Source: ANME-2 cluster archaeon
GTDB lineage: Archaea; Halobacteriota; Methanosarcinia; Methanosarcinales; Methanocomedenaceae
Assembly (NCBI GenBank): GCA_023544605.1
Contig: JAMJFQ010000010.1
Span: forward strand, 1-20,371
Reading direction: 5' to 3'
Length of the DNA stretch: 20,371 bases
Below, piece after piece: positions 6,522 through 13,665 of the stretch (the first letter of the stretch is position 1; each line of letters opens with the position of its first letter). A program made the position numbers and the translations under genes. Below the pieces are notes generated by a model. The model did not search any database. It saw only the letters and a program-made list of their open reading frames with translations, and had not been told where the DNA came from.

Positions 6522-7685
6522 TTGTCGAAAATTTACATGGACCATGGTGCTACGACCAAACCTGACCCTGAAGTTGTACGTGCGATGCTGCCCTACTATG
6601 AGGAGTACTTTGGGAATGCATCCAGCCTTCACTCGATCGGGCAAGAAGCAGCAGTTGCATTGAACCGATCCAGGCAGCAGGTGGCTGACCTGGTGGGAGC
6701 ACAACCTGAGGAGATCATTTTCACATCAGGGGGTACCGAATCAGATAACCTGGCTTTGAAGGGAATAGCCTCCCTGAAAAAGAACTCAGGTAAGCATATT
6801 ATTACTTCAGTTATAGAACACCCTGCTGTACTCAATACCTGCAAGTACCTACAGGATAACGGATTTAAGATAACCTATGTACCGGTGGACGACCAGGGTC
6901 TGGTAAATCCTGTCGATGTGGAGGATGCTATTACCGAGGATACCATATTGATATCCATCATGCATGCCAACAACGAGATAGGCACCATCCAGCCTATTGA
7001 AGAGATTGGTACCCTGGCACATGAGAGAGGTGTGCTGATGCATACCGATGCGGTGCAGTCTGTAGGTAAGATACCCGTCAATGTTGATGACCTGAGCGTA
7101 GATATGTTATCAATATCCGCACACAAGATACACGGCCCAAAGGGTGTGGGTGCTTTGTATGTACGCAAGGGCACCCGACTGGAAAGCCTGGTGCAGGGCG
7201 GTGGACATGAAATGGGCAAACGTGCCGGTACAGAGAACATACCTGGAATAGTCGGCCTTGCGAAAGCTGCCGAATTGGCGGCTCAGAGGCTGGATGATGA
7301 TGCCAGCAAGATGTGCAGCCTGAGGGATTCGGCCATAAAAAAGGCGCTGGAATCCATACCCGAATCATATTTAAACGGACATCCCACCCGGCGACTCCCC
7401 AACAACGTGCATCTCAGGTTCAGTTATGTGGAAGGCGAATCCCTGCTCATGATGCTCGACATGAAGGGGGTGGCCGTATCCACGGGTTCGGCTTGTTCGT
7501 CCAAGTCACTGGAACCGTCCCATGTGCTTGCTGCACTTGGCATCCCGCCTGAACAGATCCACGGTAGTTTGAGGATCACACTTGGACGGGAGAACACCAT
7601 GGATGAAGTGGACTATGTAGTGGAGAGCCTGGTGGAGATTGTAGAAAAACTCAGGGCCATGTCCCCCATTACCCCGAAACACTGA
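6522..7685 (+). CDS. iscS: Cysteine desulfurase (IscS/NifS family)
   Basis: A PLP-dependent enzyme that removes sulfur from cysteine to give alanine and a persulfide, supplying sulfur for Fe-S clusters. The product is 387 residues. Family residues are visible: FTSGGTESDN (67-76), H100, D176 in HTDAVQS, the PLP lysine K202 in SAHKIHGPKG, and the active-site cysteine C325 in STGSACSS. The loop around C325 is followed by SLEPSHVL, as in group I (IscS/NifS) enzymes. The chosen start is TTG at 6522, supported by GAGGTG eight bases upstream. The ATG five codons later (MDHGATT) is the alternative but is too close to the conserved N-terminus. It is followed 34 bases later by iscU. The next-door scaffold and two Fe-S-rich operons in the window fit a housekeeping cluster-assembly role. 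Confidence 0.95.
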   Translation: MSKIYMDHGATTKPDPEVVRAMLPYYEEYFGNASSLHSIGQEAAVALNRSRQQVADLVGAQPEEIIFTSGGTESDNLALKGIASLKKNSGKHIITSVIEHPAVLNTCKYLQDNGFKITYVPVDDQGLVNPVDVEDAITEDTILISIMHANNEIGTIQPIEEIGTLAHERGVLMHTDAVQSVGKIPVNVDDLSVDMLSISAHKIHGPKGVGALYVRKGTRLESLVQGGGHEMGKRAGTENIPGIVGLAKAAELAAQRLDDDASKMCSLRDSAIKKALESIPESYLNGHPTRRLPNNVHLRFSYVEGESLLMMLDMKGVAVSTGSACSSKSLEPSHVLAALGIPPEQIHGSLRITLGRENTMDEVDYVVESLVEIVEKLRAMSPITPKH

Positions 7686-7686
7686 A

Positions 7687-7695
7687 TATATATAA
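7687..7695 (+). promoter_or_regulatory. TATA element of iscU (leaderless)
   Basis: TATATATAA begins just after the iscS stop and is centred 29 bases before the iscU ATG. No Shine-Dalgarno sequence precedes that ATG. iscU therefore probably has its own leaderless transcript in addition to any read-through from iscS. Confidence 0.5.
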
Positions 7696-7719
7696 CTTTA
7701 AGAATATTACTATTTAAAA

Positions 7720-8094
7720 ATGTACAGCAAAAAAGTGATGGAGCACTTCTCAAACCCCAGGAACGTGGGTGAGATAGAAGATGCTGACGGTGTTGGTGAA
7801 GTTGGAAACCCTGTTTGCGGGGATATGATGACCATATACATCAAGGTCGATGATGGAAAACTTACTGATGTGAAGTTCAAGACCTTCGGGTGTGGTGCGG
7901 CTATAGCCACCAGCAGTATGATAACTGAACTGGCAAAAGGTAAGACCATTGAAGAAGCCCTTGAGATTTCCCGTGATGATGTGGCTGATTCCCTGGACGG
8001 ACTACCTCCTATTAAGATGCACTGCTCCAACCTGGCTGCCGATGGACTGCATGCAGCTATTGAAGATTATCAAAATAAAAATAAATCAAAATGA
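7720..8094 (+). CDS. iscU: Fe-S cluster assembly scaffold IscU
   Basis: Scaffold protein on which [2Fe-2S]/[4Fe-4S] clusters are built from sulfur delivered by IscS. The 124-residue product begins MYSKKVMEHFSNPRNVG and has the three conserved cysteines C33 (NPVCGD), C58 (FGCGAA) and C102 (KMHCSNLA). The Asp two residues after the first Cys is also conserved. There is no C-terminal Nfu domain, so this is IscU or the short N-terminal NifU type. Archaeal ISC systems of this kind often lack HscA/HscB and ferredoxin in the cluster, and none are present here. The gene sits 34 bases after iscS and 29 bases before the HTH regulator. The ATG has no ribosome binding site and appears leaderless. Confidence 0.95.
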   Translation: MYSKKVMEHFSNPRNVGEIEDADGVGEVGNPVCGDMMTIYIKVDDGKLTDVKFKTFGCGAAIATSSMITELAKGKTIEEALEISRDDVADSLDGLPPIKMHCSNLAADGLHAAIEDYQNKNKSK

Positions 8095-8123
8095 AAAACG
8101 GGACGAAATAAAGGATTGGAAAC

Positions 8124-8504
8124 ATGAGACCCCCTTGTGAAATTATGGTGCAGAAGGTGTTACCTGCCATCAGGGCAGAATTAGCCCGAATTATGATGCA
8201 GGATTTGGAAATGCCCCAGCAGGAAATTGCCAGGCTGTTGGCTTTGTCAAAAGCTGCAGTATCCCAATACGCCAGTGCAAAACGAGGAGCAGATACAGAT
8301 TTTTCTGATGATATCAAGAAAGACCTTAGAGTATTTGCCGATGCAGTTGCTACAAGTGATGATACTGGCAAGCTGATAAATGATTTATGTGATATCTGTA
8401 AGAATATCCAGAATTCAGGATGGCTTTACAGGGAAAATCATGACTCATCTGAGTTCATTCATGAGGACTGTACCAGCTGCATGAAAGCAAGAACAGACAA
8501 ATAG
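8124..8504 (+). CDS. Predicted transcriptional regulator, XRE-like HTH with Cys-rich C-terminus (COG2522 type)
   Basis: A 126-residue DNA-binding protein of the archaeal COG2522 type. It starts with the family's MRPPCEIMV segment. A helix-turn-helix covers about residues 31-54 (QQEIARLLALSKAAVSQY followed by a basic SAKRG). The tail has four cysteines in two pairs, C89/C92 (LCDIC) and C116/C119 (DCTSC), with His106 between. From memory, family members usually have a further Cys near the position of Tyr102 here, so this copy may have lost one ligand. AAGGA is eight bases before the ATG, so unlike iscU it has a ribosome binding site. It lies 29 bases after iscU on the same strand. The context suggests that it senses Fe-S cluster or metal status and controls isc or the neighbouring Fe-S-rich operons. 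That is inference. Confidence 0.75.
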   Translation: MRPPCEIMVQKVLPAIRAELARIMMQDLEMPQQEIARLLALSKAAVSQYASAKRGADTDFSDDIKKDLRVFADAVATSDDTGKLINDLCDICKNIQNSGWLYRENHDSSEFIHEDCTSCMKARTDK

Positions 8505-8515
8505 AATCACTGCTC

Positions 8516-8523
8516 TTTTTTTT
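8516..8523 (+). terminator. T-run terminator after the isc-regulator unit
   Basis: Eight consecutive T residues follow the regulator stop by 11 bases, without a strong preceding hairpin. This fits the U-tract-only terminators of archaea. It overlaps the 3' end of the convergent phosphatidyltransferase gene. Confidence 0.45.
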
Positions 8524-9154
8524 ATTGCTCTTTTAGTATCTTCCAGCTGGCAACCATTCGATGAATTACGGTCAGATGGGAAAGTATTGCCACTATAAGC
8601 ACTGCCCAGTTCAGTAGTCCTAAAAAAGCGCCGAAAATTATCAATAACATCCTCTCTGCACGCTCAGCCACCCCAATTTTCAATTCTCCGGTACCAGCTG
8701 CTTCCGCCCGTGCCCGTGAATAACTGACCAGCAATGACCCGACAAGGGCAACAGCACCCAGAATCCAGTCATTCTCTATATATTTCGGTATTGCCGTGTG
8801 TCCTCCCCACATTATACCCAAAAAGACGGCTGCATCAGCATACCGGTCAGATACTGAATCCAGCATACCTCCGAATTTTGTTACCCTGCCGTTCTCCCTG
8901 GCCACGCCCCCGTCCAGTACATCGAAGAACCCGCCGACCAGTAACATTATCCCCGCCTGTATCACCTTACCTGAAGCAAAATACAAGCCGGCAGCCACAC
9001 AAAAAATGAGGGCCAGGATGGTTACCGTATTTGGATTGACTCTGTTAAATAATCTTGCTATCGGTTTTACCCAATTGGTCAGTGTATCCTTTCTCTTGTT
9101 GAGCAATGTCTGTATCACTCCGGTTAAGCTATCCTGAACATCGTGCTCATCCAC
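8522..9154 (-). CDS. CDP-alcohol phosphatidyltransferase, probable archaetidylinositol phosphate synthase
   Basis: An integral membrane enzyme that transfers an alcohol phosphate onto CDP-activated lipid. In archaea the likely reaction is CDP-archaeol plus inositol 1-phosphate to archaetidylinositol phosphate. The catalytic signature D(x2)DG(x2)AR(x8)G(x3)D(x3)D is complete at residues 78-103 (FDVLDGGVAR, then GGMLDSVSD). The rest is mostly hydrophobic, with about five to six membrane segments (for example 43-61, 64-80, 105-118, 132-147, 168-195). The start is uncertain. The GTG at 9154 gives 210 residues and a 31-base overlap with the preceding permease. A GTG at 9118 would remove the overlap and give 198 residues. 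Substrate assignment (inositol phosphate, glycerol phosphate or serine) rests on family resemblance only. Confidence 0.8.
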   Translation of the reverse strand: MDEHDVQDSLTGVIQTLLNKRKDTLTNWVKPIARLFNRVNPNTVTILALIFCVAAGLYFASGKVIQAGIMLLVGGFFDVLDGGVARENGRVTKFGGMLDSVSDRYADAAVFLGIMWGGHTAIPKYIENDWILGAVALVGSLLVSYSRARAEAAGTGELKIGVAERAERMLLIIFGAFLGLLNWAVLIVAILSHLTVIHRMVASWKILKEQ

Positions 9155-10572
9155 CGCTTATCCAGCCTGTCCAGCAGAATTACAGAAGCAGCCAGGAGCA
9201 AAATACCCAGCACTGCAATGTACAATACTGCTGTACTGCTATTAATTGGATAATAGAATGATAAAAGTGTTTGTATTACCAGTACAGGCACCACTGCCAG
9301 TGCAAATTGTAACAATATCCTGGCATCCAGCAGGTAGCTGTTCGTGAACAGTCCTGTAAGATATGCCACTACAGAACCCACATAGGTTGAGACGGTAAGC
9401 ATGATAATAAGACCTAACCATAAGATGTCAAGTTCCTGTTTCAGGTAGCCCACTGTAATGAGATAGGGTACAGCCACAATGACCATCAGGGTAAAGAACA
9501 GGATTAGTTTGGTGCGGATAACATAGGGCATGGACAAGGGCAAGGAATTATAGCATTCAGATATGTCGATATTGGACAACCAGCTGTATAGCAGGGTACA
9601 GAAGAATCCAACCATGCCTGCATAGAACAGCAGGGAAAAGCCAAGGTCGATCAGCATGACCGATTCAATGAACCAGGTGACTGCATACAGGAACACCAGC
9701 GGCATCATAAAGGTAAATACCACGGGGAATATCATGCCGCTGCGCATCAGGTCGATCATGTCTTTAGCAAGGGCAGGCCCATATCCAGCCACCAGTCCCG
9801 TGGTCAGATGGTTTGCATAACGGTATGTTTCTTCTGAAGTGCGTTCATGGGGCTCAGGCACTTCTTTTATCAGCAGGAAGGACAGTGCTGCAAACAGTAA
9901 TACTACAGCCAGTATTGCCAGCATGAGGGATAAAGTATGGGTGTGATAGAATACCAGCGAAGGGAGAGCTGTTGAGATGCTGCTGATAGTGAATCCTGCG
10001 GCTACCAGATATATCCCAGCTGCAGCAGAGAGAATCAGTATGGGTAGTGTGCCCCAGCGCAGCGATATTGTGAAAAGCATTACACTTGTACTGATACCCA
10101 GCAGGAATGAGAGGGTAAGGGAGATACATATGAACAACAAGGATGACGGTGAGATCGAAACAAAACCCGAGGCCAGTACCAGACCTATTATCATAGGCAG
10201 TATAGTGAAAAGGATGTAGTACAAGGCATCCTTGACAGAGAACAAAAAGAATAACCTTCGGTGGCGAATGGGAAGGGTGTACCCACTGCCCAGCAGCAAG
10301 CTGATGCTGCCGAAACGGCGCTCCAGGATGCGCTCCCCAAAGAGTGCGAATCCACCCACACCCAGTCCGTAGAACAGCATTACCCAATGGCCAACAAGGA
10401 GCATATCATCAATTTCAACGGCCCGGCGCAGCATGGGCAGGCTGAGGCCCAGGATAAAAGTGAACAGTATCAATACCAGAGATGATGTCAGGAAATATGA
10501 ACGGTTGAAGAATGATGCCTGGAGCCTGAACTCTTCCTTGAACATCAATTTGAGGATCTTTGCATCTAGCAT
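9124..10572 (-). CDS. ABC-2-type transporter permease
   Basis: A 482-residue membrane protein with roughly a dozen hydrophobic segments, including about residues 28-48, 60-80, 112-135, 143-170, 173-195, 215-237, 282-302, 309-330, 357-378, 384-408, 420-440 and 450-468. A hydrophilic stretch rich in Glu and Arg around residues 240-262 divides it into two halves. It overlaps no recognisable soluble domain. GAGG lies eight bases before its ATG, and it begins 11 bases after the ATPase gene, so the two form an exporter-type ABC transporter (two permeases or one large permease with an ATPase dimer). The substrate is unknown. No substrate-binding protein is encoded nearby, which argues for export or a membrane-maintenance role rather than uptake. 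Confidence 0.8.
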   Translation of the reverse strand: MLDAKILKLMFKEEFRLQASFFNRSYFLTSSLVLILFTFILGLSLPMLRRAVEIDDMLLVGHWVMLFYGLGVGGFALFGERILERRFGSISLLLGSGYTLPIRHRRLFFLFSVKDALYYILFTILPMIIGLVLASGFVSISPSSLLFICISLTLSFLLGISTSVMLFTISLRWGTLPILILSAAAGIYLVAAGFTISSISTALPSLVFYHTHTLSLMLAILAVVLLFAALSFLLIKEVPEPHERTSEETYRYANHLTTGLVAGYGPALAKDMIDLMRSGMIFPVVFTFMMPLVFLYAVTWFIESVMLIDLGFSLLFYAGMVGFFCTLLYSWLSNIDISECYNSLPLSMPYVIRTKLILFFTLMVIVAVPYLITVGYLKQELDILWLGLIIMLTVSTYVGSVVAYLTGLFTNSYLLDARILLQFALAVVPVLVIQTLLSFYYPINSSTAVLYIAVLGILLLAASVILLDRLDKRWMSTMFRIA

Positions 10573-10583
10573 TTTGGTCGCCT

Positions 10584-11330
10584 CTATCCCGACACTAAGC
10601 GTACGAATATCTGTTCCAGGTCCTCACTGTCAACATTGGCACTTTTGGTGCCGATGGCACTGCTTTGCAGTTCACGCAGACTGCCCACGGCCACCAGTTT
10701 TCCCTTGTTTATTATGCCAACCCTGTTGCAGAGTTTTTCTGCCAGCTCCAGTATGTGGGTGCTGAGGAATACTGTGCCGCCCCCTTTGACGAAATCGATG
10801 AGCCAGTCCTTTAATTTCCTCTGGATAAGGGGGTCAAGGTCCAGGAAGGGTTCGTCCATGAACAGCATTTGGGGCTCGTGGAGCAGGGCCGCCGAGATGG
10901 TGGTCTTTTTCTTCAGGCCTTTGGACAGGCTCATGCACAGGGTGGTGCGCCTGTCTTCCAGGCCGAAGAACTCTATCCATGTATCCACCCTGCCGTCATC
11001 GGGCAATCCCCTTACGGCTGCCACAAAGTGCAGGTATTCTTCCACGGTGAGGAAACTGGGCGGGTATTCCAGTTCGGGGACGATACCAATGGCCGCTTTG
11101 ACGGCAATGGGGTCGGAGGCAGCGTCTATACCCATGACCTGCGCTGTGCCCGACGTGGGGGGCAGTTGTCCGCTTAGCATCTGCAGGGTTGTGGTCTTGC
11201 CAGCACCGTTGGGTCCAATGAAGCCAAAGAAATCGCCTGCATTGACCTCCAGGTCAAGGTTGTTAACAGCTGTCAGTTCTCCGAATCGTTTTGTGAGGGC
11301 ATGTGCCTCGATAGGTATCAATAGATCCAC
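10584..11330 (-). CDS. ABC transporter ATP-binding protein
   Basis: A nucleotide-binding subunit of 248 residues that powers the adjacent permease. The Walker A motif is GPNGAGKT (39-46), the ABC signature LSKGLKKKT (135-143), Walker B LLFMDEP-like at 156-161 (LFMDEP), and the switch histidine H192 (STHI). The Q-loop position carries Glu (IVPELEYPP), as in several drug or multi-target exporters of the CcmA-like group. The start may be the GTG at 11330 or, more likely on ribosome-binding grounds, the TTG at 11321, because AGGTGG covers the GTG and lies five bases before the TTG. A TATA-like CATTTAAG near 11371-11378 would give a short leader. It is the first gene of an ATPase-permease-phosphatidyltransferase unit. 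Confidence 0.9.
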   Translation of the reverse strand: MDLLIPIEAHALTKRFGELTAVNNLDLEVNAGDFFGFIGPNGAGKTTTLQMLSGQLPPTSGTAQVMGIDAASDPIAVKAAIGIVPELEYPPSFLTVEEYLHFVAAVRGLPDDGRVDTWIEFFGLEDRRTTLCMSLSKGLKKKTTISAALLHEPQMLFMDEPFLDLDPLIQRKLKDWLIDFVKGGGTVFLSTHILELAEKLCNRVGIINKGKLVAVGSLRELQSSAIGTKSANVDSEDLEQIFVRLVSG

Positions 11331-11443
11331 CTGTTATTTTCAGATTAAAGGAATATGCTGTTATCTGGGCTTAAATGTTTTTAGGAGAGGGTCTCGTATG
11401 GCCAGGTGGTAAATTATAGGCTTTTTATACATTCGGTCATAGA

Positions 11444-11517
11444 AGCCCCGGGGGGGATTTGAACCCCCGACCTAGTGATTACAAATCACTCGCTCTGCCG
11501 GGCTGAGCCACCGAGGC
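11444..11517 (-). tRNA. tRNA-Thr (anticodon UGU)
   Basis: The minus strand folds into a full cloverleaf. It has a 7-bp acceptor GCCTCGG/CCGGGGC with one G-U pair, a D-stem GCTC/GAGC, an anticodon stem AGTGA/TCACT with loop TTTGTAA (anticodon TGT), a T-stem GGGGG/CCCCC and T-loop TTCAAAT. The discriminator base is U (complement of 11444), as known for archaeal tRNA-Thr. No intron is present and CCA is not encoded. The gene stands alone between an ABC ATPase gene and divergent small genes. Confidence 0.96.
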
Positions 11518-11615
11518 ACATTATTGATGCATAAATGTGCCCGCTTGAAAGGCATAATAGAACATAAAATCTTCGGTGTTCGACCCAATAACATTAAATG
11601 CTTTGCCATTCCATC

Positions 11616-11624
11616 TTTATTTAA
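11616..11624 (+). promoter_or_regulatory. TATA element of the two-small-gene unit
   Basis: TTTATTTAA is centred about 45 bases before the ATG at 11665. It predicts a start near 11646 and a leader of about 19 bases containing GGAGG at 11654-11658, six bases before the ATG. Confidence 0.5.
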
Positions 11625-11664
11625 GGATAGATTCCGGCCTGGATTGGGGCAATGGAGGCAGATC

Positions 11665-11907
11665 ATGGGATTTGAAATAGAATACCTTAAAAAGAGGTAC
11701 CGGGAAATGTCACCTGCCCAGCTTGAACTCATCATTGAACAGATCAACTGGGAACTGAAACACCATCCGGATGCACAGCAGACCGAACTGTGCATAGCCG
11801 TGGAAGCACTTGAGGAAAAGAAAAAGGCAGCCCGCAAACAAAAGAAAAACAGGCCTTGTCTGCCCGGACGTCTTGAACACCAACTTGATGTGGGGGAGGA
11901 ATTCTGA
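11665..11907 (+). CDS. Small protein of unknown function, helical and basic
   Basis: I do not recognise this 80-residue protein. It begins MGFEIEYLKKRYREM and is predicted to be largely alpha-helical. A probable amphipathic helix covers residues 12-32 (MSPAQLELIIEQINWELK). A highly basic stretch follows at about 49-60 (EEKKKAARKQKKNR), with a short acidic end. No membrane segment, signal peptide or metal motif is visible. The start at 11665 is chosen because GGAGG is six bases upstream and a TATA box is correctly spaced. The open frame continues upstream to 11524, but that part lies in the promoter region. Seven bases separate it from the next small gene, so the two are co-transcribed. The basic tract could bind RNA or DNA, but there is no direct evidence. 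Confidence 0.7.
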   Translation: MGFEIEYLKKRYREMSPAQLELIIEQINWELKHHPDAQQTELCIAVEALEEKKKAARKQKKNRPCLPGRLEHQLDVGEEF

Positions 11908-11914
11908 TCGAAAT

Positions 11915-12166
11915 ATGAGCAGTACTATAGAAGACAGCGTCACGGCTCATCTGGGAATGATAGAGTCCGTGTATGAAGTAAAGATCCGGAACAAATCAGA
12001 AGTTTCCAGGTGGATAGGAGACAGGACTGACGAAGAAAAAACCGCCCTGACAATGACCATGGCCCTTAATACCTGGGTTATGATGAATATCGGCGGTGTA
12101 AGCGTGGATATACCGAACGGTGTGCTTGATCTGATACATTATAATCTTATTCACGATAACAGATAG
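11915..12166 (+). CDS. Small protein of unknown function, second gene of a two-gene unit
   Basis: I do not recognise this 83-residue protein. It begins MSSTIEDSVTAHLGMIE and is probably helical, with a hydrophobic patch TMTMALNTWVMMNIGG near residues 46-61 that is too short and polar-flanked to be a confident membrane helix. It ends LDLIHYNLIHDNR. GGAGG at 11895-11899 lies 15 bases before the ATG, a long spacing. An in-frame ATG at 11888 lies upstream of that site and inside the previous gene, so 11915 is preferred. It is seven bases behind the preceding small gene, implying a common transcript and possibly a shared function or complex. It converges with the cdh operon, and the cdh terminator lies just after its stop. 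Confidence 0.65.
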   Translation: MSSTIEDSVTAHLGMIESVYEVKIRNKSEVSRWIGDRTDEEKTALTMTMALNTWVMMNIGGVSVDIPNGVLDLIHYNLIHDNR

Positions 12167-12176
12167 GTTCGCCTGG

Positions 12177-12221
12177 AAAAAAAGGAGGAGGAATGAGCCA
12201 TCAACCCATATCCCTCCTCCT
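12177..12221 (-). terminator. Intrinsic terminator of the cdh operon
   Basis: On the minus strand a perfect 9-bp stem AGGAGGAGG/CCTCCTCCT (12221-12213 and 12191-12183, 21-base loop) is followed directly by seven T residues (12183-12177), with one base shared by stem and tail. It lies 30 bases after the cdhE stop. It is the clearest bacterial-style terminator in the window. Confidence 0.75.
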
Positions 12222-12250
12222 CACTATCAAGAATATTCCCAGGTCAAGCT

Positions 12251-13663
12251 TTATTTTGGCTTGGGAGGCCAGTTCTTCTCCATCCAGGGTGGGATCTGCC
12301 CGCTGTCCTGGGGCCCTACCATAACATTCAGACCGGTAGCATCCTCCAGGTCACCCTGCAGCCTTGCAGCCAGGCCAGGCAGTATGATCGTGTTGTGCCC
12401 GGTCTTCTCATGGAAATCGAAATCTACCTTCTTGAACTCGTCATTGATCTTCTGGCCTGTCAATTGACCACCTGCCACTGCAGCCTCTACTCCCAGGCCG
12501 TCGGTATCAGCAGCTAACAGGTAGCAGTCAATGCCGTTACTGGCCAGGTCGCTCTCAACCGTATAATAGGTCAGTGCAAAATTGGTGGTCACGATCACAG
12601 GGGCATCCTTGCCAGGCGAACCCACTTCATACACCTTGGGTTCCACCTTGACCGGTGTCCTCGGGTCGGTATAGATGGTATCCCTGATATGCATCTCAGG
12701 CAGCAGCGCAAAAGGCTCAATGCTGTGCAAAATCATAATATCCCCGTACCGTACGGTGAATACCGAGGCCAGCACGGTCTCCCAGTAACTGGAAGATACC
12801 TCATCACCAGCGGTCAAATATGCGGTCATGGGCACGGACATAAGCGGGAAGGCAATGTCTCGTTGGCCTTCTTTGATACCGGCACGCCGTAATTTGATAA
12901 AATTCTCAAAGGATTCCCGCAGCATAGTACCCTGAGGATTGGTGCCCGGATCAAGTATCAGGTCCTGTCGTCCCATCTCCAAAAACGTGCCTGCCAGGCT
13001 CTTCAGCGTATCCAGGTCATCAGGAGCGAACAGCACCGTAGGCACATCATGCTCAAGCACCAGATCGGCCACAGCCTGCCAGTTATCCTTAGTGGCAGCA
13101 TACAACAGAGGCTTGTTGTCACCCGCAACTTCAAGACCGGCCTTTAGCACTTCAGGGTCAAGACTGCATAATATAAGTGGAAGTTCTGTATTCTCCATGA
13201 CTTTTGAGACCGTCTCCCTGAACGTGCCCGGGTCGCCTGATGTACAGCGTACTGCTATCATGTCCATTCTCAGGAACCGTCCCACATAGAATTTCTTGAA
13301 ATCCGTGATGAATTTGACCCTTTCCACCAGTTCGGCCTCAGACATGGTATCCCACACGTCAACAGCTAAGGCGGGCTGGTCAAAAAATGTCAGTTGATGC
13401 CGGTACAGCACATCATCGCCACCCACGGTCGCGGCACGCTCACCCACACCGATGGTAACCTCCCTTATCTCGGGAGCCATCAGTTCACTGAGTTCCAGAT
13501 ACTTTTTCTTGAACTTGTCCTCAAGCAAGGGTGTACAATCCTCAAGCTGCAAAGAGCGGTCAATGACATGGGATCCGAACGCCATGCAGGTGGCTTCACC
13601 GCACTCACCACAGTTGGTCTGGGGCAGGTACTTGTATACTTCCAGCGGGCTGTTGATCTTCAT
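12251..13663 (-). CDS. cdhE: CODH/ACS corrinoid iron-sulfur protein, gamma subunit
   Basis: Large subunit of the corrinoid/Fe-S methyl carrier that passes a methyl group between tetrahydrosarcinapterin and the acetyl-CoA synthase A-cluster. In the 470-residue product the N-terminal motif TNCGECGEATCMAFG, with a further Cys about 16 residues on (EDCTPLL), gives CX2CX4CX16C. This ligates the low-potential [4Fe-4S] used for reductive activation of the corrinoid. A TIM-barrel central domain and a C-terminal corrinoid-binding region (VMVGPQDSGQIPPW near the end) follow. I choose the ATG at 13663 because GGAGG ends seven bases before it. The GTG at 13669 lies too close to that site. The start is two bases after the cdhD stop. 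It is the last gene of the operon, just before the terminator. Confidence 0.96.
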   Translation of the reverse strand: MKINSPLEVYKYLPQTNCGECGEATCMAFGSHVIDRSLQLEDCTPLLEDKFKKKYLELSELMAPEIREVTIGVGERAATVGGDDVLYRHQLTFFDQPALAVDVWDTMSEAELVERVKFITDFKKFYVGRFLRMDMIAVRCTSGDPGTFRETVSKVMENTELPLILCSLDPEVLKAGLEVAGDNKPLLYAATKDNWQAVADLVLEHDVPTVLFAPDDLDTLKSLAGTFLEMGRQDLILDPGTNPQGTMLRESFENFIKLRRAGIKEGQRDIAFPLMSVPMTAYLTAGDEVSSSYWETVLASVFTVRYGDIMILHSIEPFALLPEMHIRDTIYTDPRTPVKVEPKVYEVGSPGKDAPVIVTTNFALTYYTVESDLASNGIDCYLLAADTDGLGVEAAVAGGQLTGQKINDEFKKVDFDFHEKTGHNTIILPGLAARLQGDLEDATGLNVMVGPQDSGQIPPWMEKNWPPKPK

Positions 13664-13665
13664 CT

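Noticed and set aside
10636..11412. A 258-codon plus-strand open frame opposite the ABC ATPase gene
   Set aside because: It is antisense to a gene with all ABC motifs and has a low-complexity, Ser/Pro/Arg-rich translation typical of a shadow frame.
11524..11664. N-terminal extension of the first small gene (47 extra codons in frame)
   Set aside because: The extension covers the predicted TATA box and leader. GGAGG at 11654-11658 with six-base spacing points to the ATG at 11665.
12183..12320. A plus-strand ATG at 12193 with AAGGAGGAGG just upstream, opening about 40 codons
   Set aside because: The purine-rich sequence is one arm of the cdh terminator hairpin, and the frame runs antisense into cdhE before stopping. 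The match to a ribosome binding site is a by-product of the stem.
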